From Rhizophagus irregularis (lineage: Eukaryota > Glomeromycota > Glomeromycetes > Glomerales > Glomeraceae), in NCBI RefSeq assembly GCF_026210795.1, contig NC_089439.1, positions 3,472,001 through 3,536,000 on the forward strand: a DNA stretch of 64,000 bases, given 5' to 3'. The translations under genes and the position numbers were made by a program. This document shows, in pieces, positions 33,131 through 44,500 of the stretch. Position 1 is the first letter of the stretch, and every line of letters starts with the position of its first letter. Below the pieces are notes generated by a model. It was given only the letters and a program-made list of their open reading frames with translations, did no database searches and was not told where the DNA came from.

Positions 33131-33770
33131 AAAAAAAGGAATACGACTCCTTTTTTAGTTCTGATTTTCCTGCATGTTGCAGATTATGTGCCGAATGTTG
33201 GACAAATTTGCCTTAAAGACTCCGAACCTTGCAAAAAATTTTTCTGATAAGCTTCGAAGCTTAAAAAATAATAGAAATATTTTTTCTTTGGAATCTTTAA
33301 CAGATTATTTCCTAAAAGGTGTTGTAGAAAAAATTATTTCACAAAATTTTTTTCTTTAGTAATAAGTGTTGTAGAAAAAATTATTTTTTTAAAGTTTTGT
33401 AAAGTTTTTTTTTTTAAAGAGTATTGTAGAAAAAATCATTTAGGTATTAAATCAAATTAGAGTTAATTAAAGTTTAAATATTAAATCAATGATGAAATTG
33501 CAGATCGAACTGATATTTTAATGAAAAAAAAGCAAAAATCTGCAAAATTGCAGACTTCACATAAAAAAAAGCAGAAATCTGCAAAATCGCAGATTACTGC
33601 AGAAATTCATACATAAAAAATTGAAAACTTGCAAAATTGCAGATTATTGCATAACTTTGTAAAAAATAAAAGCAGAAATCTGCAAAATCGCAGACTTCTG
33701 CATAAATTCACAAAAAAAATGCAGAAATTTGCTAATTTTACAAATCTTCACAGTTCTGCATCTTAAAAAA
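33131..33770. repeat. Low-complexity DNA with GCAGAAATCTGC repeats
   Basis: 33131-33480 is T/A-rich with GTTGTAGAAAAAATTATTT repeated three times. 33525-33760 holds repeated AGCAGAAATCTGCAAAATCGCAG units at irregular 55-70 bp spacing, each self-complementary around GCAGA..TCTGC. No gene is apparent. Confidence 0.6.
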
Positions 33771-35429
33771 TTTCCTGATGTATATAATATTTTCAGGTTT
33801 ATTCCTTTTGTTCTCAAAAGATTACAAATAGATGCATAATAAATAGCACCAGCACTGTGTTGAGTATAGGTGAAAGGTTGAAATCAATCAAGATTAAAGA
33901 AAAGGCCCAGATGTATTGTCGCAGTTTCTGGTGTAAAGAAGGTATCACCATTAAATGGGAAAGTTTTCTATACCTTACTATCATAAATATCTGAATAGGT
34001 ATTAACCCCTCCTCTTTGAATTCCTGATAATTCCAGCATATGTATAACATACTTAATTGCTGACGAATATTTGGTTTAGGGTAAATCATACGAGGTATAG
34101 CAATTATTTCACCCTTTCTTTTTTTAAGAATAGAAAGTGGATTGTTGCATTTATTACAACGACTAGGTACTGGATTATTTGGGAATTCTTTATGTAGGCA
34201 ATTTGCAATAGCAGCTTTTCCTTCTTCTTTATATTCAATAATATTTCTAATATTATACAATTTATGACAATTGTTGCATAAAGCTAACTGCATTTTTAGT
34301 TGAAAGATATTTAACATTTTTTTTGCAAGATATAAGGATGCTGGAAAATTTTTAAATTGTGATTTATCTAAATGAGTAAATACAATATGTAAGAATTTTA
34401 TTAATACTTCAAGTGCTATATCTGGAAGTCTAAATCTTTATTGAAATTTAAATACCCATAGAATAATTTCAGTTTCTATGGAGTCATTTAAACTTTTTAT
34501 CACAAATACTTCATCATTACCAATTTTAGGAGATGAAAAAAATTCTTCTATATCCTCCTCCTCCTCCTCATCATCTCCATCATCATCATCATCATTTTCT
34601 TCTTCATTATAATCGCCTTCATCTTCACCACCATTATTTTCAGCACCATTATTCTCATCGCCATCATCCTTATCACCGTCATTTTCATCACCGTCATTCT
34701 CATCACTGTCATCCTCATCACCGTCATCCTCATCATCATCATTTTCTTCTTCTTCATTGTAATATATATATTCATCATTATCCTTATTTTCATTAGGTGC
34801 TAGAACATGAAAATAAGAAGGATTTGGCAATAATGGTGATGATGAAAATAATGTATGTATGTTTTCATTATTATTTGGTTGAGTATCTTCATTGAAAGGA
34901 TTAAAGCCACTATTATATTGGGAAGAATCAAGATTAGAACTTGATGCCCTTTTTCGCTTTTTTGTAAAGTTTACATCTTAAATAATGATTAATCTTTTTT
35001 GTTTTCTTGCTGTAATAGACTAATAGTATCTTCCTGATTTTTCCTAGTATCCTTTGAGTTCCACAAACTTTCATCATTTGTATGATTTTCTTGAGTGCGA
35101 AAATCAATCTCTGCGCCGTCACAACGAATATAGTGGCATGGATACAAATACCTTTTTCTGGGTTTCATTAAATCAGCCATTTTTGGTTTTTTTGATTTTA
35201 TTGAATTGGCTGTTTTAGATTTTATTAAATCAGATACAAAGGTAGAGATTTCAATTTTAGTTTTTTTGAATTTTATTAAATCAAACACGGAGGCAGAAGT
35301 TTCAATTTTACTTTTTCTGGATTTTACTAAATCAGAAACAGAGGTAGAGGTTTCAATTTTACTTTTTTTGTGTTTTACTAAATCAGACACAGAGTTAAAA
35401 GTTTCAATTTTACTTTTTTTATTATTCAT
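33771..35429 (-). pseudogene. Plavaka/TNP2-like transposase, N-terminal half
   Basis: Starts at ATG 35429 with five imperfect repeats of KSKIETSTSVSDLVK, then CHYIRCDGAEIDFRTQENH (possible zinc site). A strongly acidic Asp/Glu/Asn run follows at 34560-34750, then FRLPDIALEVLIKFLH-like sequence, CNNCHKLYN, FPNNPVPSRCNKCNNPL and RMIYPKPNIRQQLS. This order matches my memory of CACTA-related Plavaka/TNP2 transposases of fungi. Frame changes occur near 34980, 34440 and 34010, with Trp-to-stop changes near 33955 and 33888. The reading ends abruptly near 33771, so the catalytic C-terminal half is missing. Confidence 0.75.
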
Positions 35430-35886
35430 TTTGTATTTTATGAAATAGCTAAGAAAGTTAAGGTTACAATTACTTAAATGAAGTATGCTTATTAAAAAAT
35501 TTTCAAAAAAATTATCAATTCAATTTTTCCAAAATCAGGTTCTTCAATTACTTTTTTAGGATCAGGAACAAGTTCACGTTCAATTCTTCAATTTTGTGTT
35601 CAACCTTTCTTTTAGAATCAGATACACGTTCAATTATTCCTTAAGATTAAGATTAGTTTCACGTTTAATTCCTATTTCAAAATCAGTTTCACGTTTTTGG
35701 TAAAATAAAATAAACATTTAATTATTCTTTTAGATCAGATTCACGTGCAGTTCTTCAAAATCAAGTTCACATATCTTGCGTTATTCATTTGTGTAGTCAA
35801 ATTTTAACAACTTCGAAATCTATAAATTTGCACACAAATCTTTTTTCACAAATTCCTTTTCTCAATCAAAGCAATCAAAGTAGGCA
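35430..35886. other. Intergenic, repetitive TTC/TCA-rich stretch
   Basis: Irregular repeats of TTCAATT and AGATTCACGTTC-like segments, about 30 bp apart, between 35520 and 35760. No gene seen. Confidence 0.45.
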
Positions 35887-36380
35887 ATGATGGATAGTGA
35901 TCAAGAATCTAGCTCCTCATCTTCCTCATCATCTTCTACCTATTCATCTTCGTCTTTGTCAGACAATGCTATTCATTTGAATCAAAACATGTATTGAACA
36001 ATTAAAGTAAGTATGTTTTTATTATCTGTTATTGAATTTTCCCAAATATTTATGTTTATTTATTATTTATAGAAAGAAGTCTTTATCTGGGTAGATTCTG
36101 AATTAAAGAATATATATGAGATCGATAATGAACGTACGTGGCTTGAGCAGAAAGAAACTATCATTACAAAATTACTTCCACCAGGACCCCGAACAATATA
36201 TATAAAGGTAGGTTTTGAGTTTGCTTAACCAACATATAAAAATTTTTCCTATGTGAGATTTATTATTGCTTATTTGATACCATAATTTTTAAATAGTCAG
36301 ATATAATTATGCGTAGCAGAGTATTAAATTATTAATAGTCAAATATATATTTGTGTAGCAGGATAGATTTTTTTAATATA

Positions 36381-39046
36381 CAGTCAACCCCCTCTATAAT
36401 CACACCCCTCGGGACCATTAAATTGTGTGATTATAGAGGGGTGTGCTTATAAATTATATATTCACGTATATATAAATTTTTAGTTTTGTGTGATTATATA
36501 TAAAATCGTACTGTAATGTTGATTGCAGCACTAACACGTGATAATTGATTGCAAAAAAAATTTTCATCCATCCTATCCATCCATTTCCTTCGGAATTTTG
36601 TAAATTTTACACACGAACTTAAATTATTTGTATTAGTTACATAGATATATTTTATTATTCCTAATTACATCCAAAAACCTATTTATTATTACGATAAAAT
36701 ACTATATTATTATGATAAAATACTACAAAATTATATTATAAATGTTATAAATGTTATAAATGTTACTAAAACTAATAAAATCCATAGATATTATATTATT
36801 ATTTTTTAAAAAACATATCAAGTGTACTTTGCCCTTTCGAATTAAACTCCTGAGTTCTAGCAATTCATAAATATTTTCTGAAAACACGCAAATCGTCAAT
36901 ATTAAATTCGGAATTATCTTGCTGTTCAAAATAATTAATAAACAATTTTAACCCACTGACTGCCTTTTTTACCGATACCAAAGGTATTTCATCATCCTCA
37001 TCATCATCATCATCATTTAAATTTCCTCCTTCTTTTTCGAATTGTACTAAATTAACAATCTCTTCGTCAGTAAGATTTTCTTCAGTTGGAATTTCGTGAT
37101 CAAGCATCTGAAAGTATTCTATAATATCATCAGAATTTGGCAAATTATCAAGAAAATCTTCAATATCATCACCATCTAAATCTGATTCAAGATCATCCTC
37201 ATCTATATCACCATCATTATCGTCATCATAAGTTGGAAGTATACCTGTTTTGATCTAACAATTCCGAATTGTCTTCTGGGTAACGTTATTCCACCCTTCA
37301 GCAATGTAATCAATTGCTTCTTTAAGATTTAACTTGTTTCTAAGTATAATTATTAATATTAAAAGTAATAAATAGTGTATCTTATTTAATTAAAAACAAA
37401 GCACTTTCTATACTTACTCTATATGATCTATTCCAGAATCAAATTGACGAATGATATGTTTACAAAATTCCTTCTTGTACTTGGCTTTAAAACTATGAAT
37501 AATCCCTGCATCCATGGGTTGAAGGTGTGCAGTTGTATTTGGTGGTAGATAAATGAGTTTAATATTAGTGAGATTAGGTATCATTTTTTTATTTTTACCA
37601 TTTTTTTTTTGATTTTTTTTTTATTTTGATTTTGATTTGATTCTTGCTCACTATCAGAATTATTTTTGCCAGTATTTGTTGTTTCATCATCATCATTTTC
37701 CTCGAGTCTTATTGTATTAAAATGGGAACCTGCATTATCAATGAGAAGTAAAATCTTTCGATCCAATGTGCGAAAATAATTGTCAAGATGTCTTAACCAT
37801 TCAACAAAAATATCAGATCTCATCCAAGCCTTTGAATTAGCTCGATATATAACAGGAAGAGCTGATTTGTTGAAATTTTTGAAGCATCGGGGATTGAGTG
37901 ACTTTCCAATTACAAGAGGACGTAGTTTATGCGAACCTGTAGCATTAGCACAAAAAAGAATGAAAACTCGGCTTTTATCCTATAAAATAAAATAAATTTA
38001 ATATTAAATTATGTGTTGAAATTTAAAAAATTTTTGTATGCGCAATGCGCACATTAACACTAAAATAAAACAAACCAATCATATTATAAAATAATTTTCT
38101 TACTTTTTTGCGTCCTGCAACTGCACCAGTACTAAGTGTTTGATTTGGCTCCATTCGAAAAAAAAGACCTGTTTCATCTGCATTATAAATGTCTTCTGCA
38201 TCATATTTGGCTAAAAGTGCACGTAAACGCACACGTTCTGCTGGAAGACTTTCAATTGGAGCACTATTAGCTTCTCCTGAAAAATTAACTTTTTGAAGAC
38301 CATTACGCAATTTAAATCTATACACCCAACCATTGGCACACTTTAATTGGTCATGAATATTTAAATTTTCAGCAAATTCTATTCCTTTTTGTTGTAATAT
38401 TCCATCTGTTAAAGGAATTCCACTAGCTACTGCTTGTGAAGCCCACATTTGCATAGCTTTGTCAAGTTCTGGATATTGAACAGGCCGTTACCGAAATGTA
38501 TGCGCAGTCTGTGAGTTAGAAAGAACTGCTAGCCACTTTTCCCGATCTTTCCATATTTTATTAATAGTTGTTCTTTGAATATCTAAGCCAGCATATTTTG
38601 TATTAAAAAAAGAAGCAACAGTAGCTTGATTTACGTTGGGATTTGCCACCATATATTCACAAATCTCCTTTTTTATATCAATACTAATAGCAGTACGGTT
38701 CTTGTTATTTTTTCCAAACGAATAGGCGGCATTATAATAAATAGTGAAATGTTAAACAAGTAAACAAGACTGCGCGAACTGCGCAAATTATGCAATTCGC
38801 GTCATGTATATTATATATTATTGCAATTGTACAACCTATCTTATCACGTGTTATGATGTGATTATAAATGGGGAAATTCTCTTATGTTTACTATAGTACG
38901 GGACCGATAATAAATGTGATTATGCTTATAACTAATACTGTGACTATAAAAGAGGTGTTTCTTATATAAAAAATTTGGGACTAAATAAAATGTGCTTAAA
39001 TAAGGGGAGTGATTATATAGGAGGTGATTATAAAGGGGGTCGACTG
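36381..39046 (-). mobile_element. pogo/Tigger element 1
   Basis: Ends CAGTCAACCCCCTCTATAAT and complement TATAAAGGGGGTCGACTG, flanked by TA. It is inserted in the same TA-rich tract of R1 where copy 1 carries the Tc1 element. Multiple internal CTATAATCAC-type repeats occur near both ends. The transposase is on the minus strand. Confidence 0.92.
36865..38732 (-). pseudogene. pogo/Tigger transposase 1
   Basis: The N terminus has two DNA-binding helix-turn-helix parts (Psq-like near 38640-38520; CENP-B-like WASQAVASGIPLTDGILQQK, ANGWVYRFKLRNGL). The DDE_1 core shows DIYNADETGLFFRM (D1), KILLLIDNAGSH (D2) and HLQPMDAGIIHSFK (D3), the DDxD arrangement of pogo enzymes. A GTAAG..TATAG intron lies at 37980-38103. 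The C terminus is strongly acidic. Defects are a frame slip after MPPIRLEK, TAA near 38486 and TAG near 37257 in the NC-x-KTGIL motif, where Trp is usual. An unusual Lys/Asn-rich insertion lies between D2 and D3 (about 37580-37690). Confidence 0.9.
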
Positions 39047-40820
39047 TATATATATAATATAATATATATTTACATTTTTCACATTAAAAAAATTTAATAA
39101 AATATGTAAACAAAGTTATAAACATGTTTGTGTAAAAAAAATTTACTATTTTTAATACAAAGAATAAGTTAATTGTATACGTAATACAGGAATCATTTTT
39201 AGACGTGATTGTGTAAGGTGTTTTTGATAAAACAAATACGTGTCCGCGTAACATTAAAATTATAAATCATATACACGTCCGTGTAACAGTAAAAAAATAT
39301 ATATTAAAAATGAGAGCAAGAAAAATAAGCGTTTTTCTGTTTTTTTATAATTTTACACTATAATTTTTGTAATAATCAGTAAAAGTTATTTCATTTTTAC
39401 TTAGAAAATTTTTTAAAAATATTTTTTTTAACAAATTTTACAGTAAATTTTAAAAATAAAAATTCCGCGTATTGGTGGCGTTACAAAAAACATGAATAAA
39501 TCCATAAATATTTATTCAATCGTGATAAAAATTTATATGTAAGTAGATTCGAACCTGCTGAACAACTTTACTTAAGAAGGTTTTGGATGTTTCCTTTGAC
39601 TAAAGTGCCTAAATTACGCCCTGAAGTCACAGAACAGATATACGAAATATTAATAAGAAACATTTATAAGTTGTAATATTACAAAAAAATAATAATAGCT
39701 TTATCCATACTTTATTTCAAAAATTTTTGTTTTTTTAGTTTTTTTTATATACATATTTTATAAAAAAAATTATATATAAATATATATATGTCATAAAATA
39801 AATTGCTTAGCAGTGTAAAAAATTTATGGGTTAGATAAAAGTTTGCTTAGCAGACATGAAAAATATTTGCTTATTGACCTTAGTAAATTTTGAATTTTTT
39901 ATCTGACCTATATATATATTGTTCGGGGTCCTCTTCCACCGCTTTATAAGTTAGTCAACAAAAAATATAATGTTTCAAACAGTGATATCTTAAAGATGTT
40001 ACATGGACATTGACGTTCACGCCGCCATGTAAGCAATATAAAGAAGCAAGGAGACGACAAAGTGAAAATGGATAGGAGGAGATTAAAGAAGAATTCAAGA
40101 ACTATAGACGTTAGTAACCATTTTATTAATATGAAGTGGAAATTTAGTTAATTTTATTTAATTTTATAATTATTTATTATTATTAGAAAAAAAAAAGAAG
40201 AGCTCAAGCGGCAAACTATTTAATAGAAAATAATGATAAATACATTCATAGATACCCGGAGAAAGAGCTTGTATGAATTCTTAAGGAATCTGATTATCAT
40301 TTAGAGGAGTGGAAGGAAACCAATTCTGATGAAGAAAATGATATAATTGGTGAAGAATCTGCTGTTAAAGAAAAGACAATGTCAATTCATATATATGAAA
40401 CATGGTGGTGTTCTTCTGCAGTATGTACTATATATTTATGATTATTTTTTTTATTTTATTTATTTTATTTATTAATAGTAATTATTTATTAAAGCTTCAG
40501 CATTTATTACATGATCGGATTGATCTGACCGTTGAAAAACTGACGAAAAAACCTCGAATTCTAAAAATTAAAAGAGTTCAAAGATGTAAAACAACAACAA
40601 GTATGCCTCCAGTGGATACACCAAATTGGTGTTTGACCAACGAGGCTCTTAAAAGATTTAATCATTCAACAAATGAAATTCCAACATATGATTATAATAC
40701 TGATCAAGATGAAGAAAGTGACGAATATCATAACGATGAATATGAAAATAAAAAAACAAAAAATAAAAAAAACAAAAAAAGCAAAAAAAAGGTAAAAAAC
40801 ATAAAAATAATAATATTATG

Positions 40821-41079
40821 ATTAAATACTTTTATTAGGTTATTCTTATCAATTGGCATTTATACGAATTGATTAAAATAAAGTTGTATGTAAGATTAAT
40901 TTGAACATTCAATCCAATTAATTTTAAAATAAAATATGTATATTTTTAATATTTTCGTCAGTTATTCGTGATATCAGAAAAAATAAAAAAAAATTGAAAA
41001 TAAGGGGTTTTATATGAATAAATGATTATCTTTAATATTAAAATACTTTTTTTAGTAATAATTTTAATATACCTCTTTG
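40821..41079. other. AT-rich gap without gene
   Basis: No ORF, repeat terminus or RNA gene is recognisable between the hypothetical gene and element X. Confidence 0.4.
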
Positions 41080-41532
41080 AGGACCCCGGACATCACATAT
41101 ATAACTCACATTTGAGTTTTAGCAAATTCAATTAAAATTAGGTTAAACTCATAATTTTAGAAAGAGCAAATTGATTGAAAATTAATTAATAGTCATAATT
41201 ATGAGTTTTAGCAAATTGTATTGATTTTACAAAGTCATATTTTATATTTGAGCAAATTGGTACTTTTTTTTAAATTTAACTTATCCTTTGTTTTTAACTT
41301 TATAAATAATATTTTTAAAAATATTAGTTTCAGGGTCCGGTCATATTTTGGCCAAAATTAAGCATAATGTGGGCCAAAAACCATCCGTTTAGTTTCGCAA
41401 CATTTTATTTTTTAATAATTATTTATTTAATTTATTATTTTTATTAATTATTATTTTATCTATAATCTACATATTTTAATTATAAAAATTGGCAGTTTAA
41501 TTTATATTAATCATTTATTTTTTTATTGATAA

Positions 41533-44500
41533 CTAGCTGTAGCCCGCTGCTTCGCATCGGGTTTTTCAGGTCGGTGGTGCAACAACAATAAATTGAAACA
41601 ATAAAAACGTGATAATGAAAATCTTAAAATTTGAATTCAATGTATACACATGACAATGATAATCTTCATACATACACATGACAAAGATAATCAAAATCCG
41701 AAAAAAGAGAAAAAAAAATCGATTATTAACTTATTAACTTGTACAATTTCGTACATAGGGTCACTTTTTACACAATAAATTTTCTCAGTGAAAATTTTCG
41801 TAAAAGGTAATAAAATTGTTATTATAAAATTCTAATATTATACAAAAAGACATACAATTCTTAAGCAAACACTTCCTTATAAACCACATTCTGAGTCTGA
41901 CCTTTCTGAGATTTCACACTACTGTTATCTATATGAACCTTAATGTTCTGATATGAAGTGATTCTCGACAATGCAACATACAGTTGGCCATGAGAAAAAA
42001 CTGGTTGTGGCAAATAAAGACCAACACGACTTAATGTTTGACCCTGAGCTTTGTTAATAGTTAGAGAAAAAGCCACACGAATGGAAAACTGACGTCGTTT
42101 CAGAATAAAAGGTAAGTTGCTGTCAGAAGGGCTTAGTGTCATTCGAGGGATAAAAACACGGCTGCCAACATGAGAGCCAGAGATAATTTCGGCCTCAATT
42201 ACTTTGTTCTAAAGAGCTCGACAGATCAGCCTAGTTCCATTACACAGACCTTGAGATGGAGCTAAGTTTCGTAATAAGATAATAGGCGCTCCCACCTTCA
42301 ACTTCAATTCACCAGGAGGAACATTAGGAATTTTTAAGGATCTTAAAAACTCAGGTGAATATACTTGAGGTTGGGATGTATTGCCTTCATCAGATAAATC
42401 TACAGAGTCAGCACTGGGATAGATTATTAAATCACTAGGTAATTGATCTAACACCAGCTCAGAAATCTTTTCAACATCAACATTTTTGGGCATCAAGATT
42501 GCTTTTCTGACCATATAATCCACATTTTCATAATTCTCAATCAAGCGTGAATAAACAAAATTGATAAGTGCTGGTAAACCTCCTTTAGCCATCACCAAAT
42601 CAAAAGGTAAGTTTATACTATCTTCTGTACCAGGAACAATGTAATAATTACCATCTCCAATATCCAAAAGAAATTCGGCAAATTTCTTTTGCTTTATGGT
42701 CTCCTGTGGATCAAGATCTTGACGAAGTCTCATATTAATAGTTAATTTCATTACTCTCAAGTGTTTCCATAAAAAAGAGCGAGTCAAGCATGATGAGACA
42801 ACTTCAGCTCTAAGGGAACATGGTATAACTGGTAAAACCTGCCTAAAATCACCTCCAAATACAAAAACCTTTTCACCAAAAGGCTTATCAACGCAAGTAA
42901 TATCACGTAAAGTCCTATCCACAGCTTCAAAGGCGAACTTATATAGCATTGGAGCTTCATCCCAGATGAAAAGCTTAGCTGCATTAATTAAACGGGCTTC
43001 TCTACTTCTACGGAAAATGTTGCAGGTTGAAAGTTCATGTAATTTCAGAGGAATTCTAAAGCGTGAATGGGCAGTTCTTCCACCATCAATTAAAAGTGCT
43101 GAAATACCCAAAGAAGCTACAGCTAAAGCGATTTCTCCACAGGATCTAACAGTTGCCAGCAAGGTATTATACAAAAAAGTCTTACCGGTACCACCAGGAC
43201 CATCAACAAAGAAGCAGGTACACGTATCATGAATAGAAGACAAAACAGCATAATAAATAGCTCGCTGGTCTTTATTCAGCAAAGGAACATTTTGATTTAA
43301 TGCAGTTTGCAATAGTGTAATATCATAAGACATTTCTTCTCGAATCAGTTGGTTTAACGCATCAGGACCATTAAGAAATCCAAAGCCTCCCAAAAAAAGA
43401 GGTATATCAGGAAAATCGTTTAGTGATTTTGCATTCAACTGCAAGTAAGATTCCAATTGTCTCAAGGCTTCCTGTTTAACTGCATCATTTATATCACTAT
43501 AAAGATCACGATTCTGATATAAAATGTCTTCACAAAGAGCAAGTTTATGATTATTCCACAGAATTTCAGATGCAGCGGGCTGACAAAAGATAAGAATGGT
43601 CGCAAAAAAAAGACGTAATTGTTAACCCATTCTTATATAACAAACATGCTTCTCTCAAACAGACATCCCATTCGGTATCATCTTGAAGAAGGCCTAAACG
43701 AATACAGGCTTCCTTAAAACTTGCACATACATGACCTTCAACTGTCCTCAAGTCATCAAAACTGGAAGCACCTCTTACATGAGTAAGCAACATTCGCAAA
43801 TAGTAACGTTTACCTTCCGAAGGTTGCACCATATACAGTCTCCCAATCGCACGCGTAGCTGTTTTTCGTATATTTCACTTATGATCAGACAAATTCCAAG
43901 TATAATAAAGTGGAAAGTCAACATATTTGTAATTATGAGCAGCGGGATTATCAGCATTTTCTTTAAACCAAGCAACTAAGGTAGTTACATGAGAGTCAGC
44001 ACGATCTATAACTTGATGCAAATTATCATCATTATGGAAAGTAATAAACTGCTTCTCAGGAAGATGAATCGCCAACCTTTGAACATTTGGAGAACGGCCA
44101 TGCATCCTGTAATGAAAAATTCTTCAAATCGCCTCTAAAGACAAAATGTACCTCACGTCAAGATACATCTTTATCTTGTCAACGGGCTCTTTATCAGGTG
44201 GACGCAAGTCGGTAGCACTGTCAGGTTATGAGAGCGCAACAGTAGCTCGATCGTGACCTTTGTATATGTATTTATACAGGTATTTAATAGCCAAAACTGA
44301 ATTACAGATTTCAACATTGATATGGGCGTCATATTTTTCTACCAATTCAACATTATGAGGAACCACCCATCGATTATCTAAACGGACGCCACGCCTAACT
44401 TCAACAAAAGAACCATTATCACGCCTATGGTAAAGAGGATATCCATCACAATTGTCCTGTGTGGAGGATTGAAAAGATTTTGGATAATGCTTCTGGCAGA

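Larger units (their letters stand above)
36183..39932 (+). mobile_element. R1 repeat, copy 2, with perfect TIRs
   Basis: Starts AGGACCCCGAACAATATATA and ends with the complement TATATATTGTTCGGGGTCCT. It is flanked by an exact 8-bp duplication CTTCCACC (36175-36182 and 39933-39940). Without the Tigger insertion it is about 1.08 kb and non-coding, so it is a non-autonomous DNA element. The AGGACC terminus is not the hAT YARNG type; the superfamily is unknown to me. Confidence 0.88.
35887..40820 (+). pseudogene. Hypothetical gene split by R1 copy 2
   Basis: Exon 1 starts at ATG 35887 with a Ser-rich leader (DQESSSSSSS). An intron with clean GTAAGT..TTATAG ends lies at 36007-36072. Exon 2 runs to 36182, where R1 is inserted with an 8-bp duplication, and reading resumes at 39941 (LYKLVNKKYNVSNSDILKML, RSRRH). 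Further exon pieces follow at 40187-40420 and about 40495-40820, ending in an Asp/Glu-rich and Lys/Asn-rich tail. In-frame TGA codons occur near 35998 and 40010. I do not recognise a domain. It looks like a lineage-specific fungal protein family, perhaps DNA-binding given its basic HxRSRRH region. Confidence 0.55.

Noticed and set aside
34533-34796. Plus-strand histidine/proline-rich ORF
   Set aside because: It is the mirror of the Asp/Glu-rich run of the minus-strand transposase; codon repetition creates the opposite frame.
34990-35430. Host zinc-finger gene
   Set aside because: The CHYIRC..H segment continues into the Plavaka-like transposase in the same orientation, so it is more likely its N terminus.
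39540-39577. tRNA B-box-like AGATTCGAACCTGC on R1
   Set aside because: The GGTTCGAATC motif is present on the minus strand, but no cloverleaf or A box can be drawn, and the motif is mutated in copy 1 (near 18774). At most a relic of a tRNA-derived sequence.
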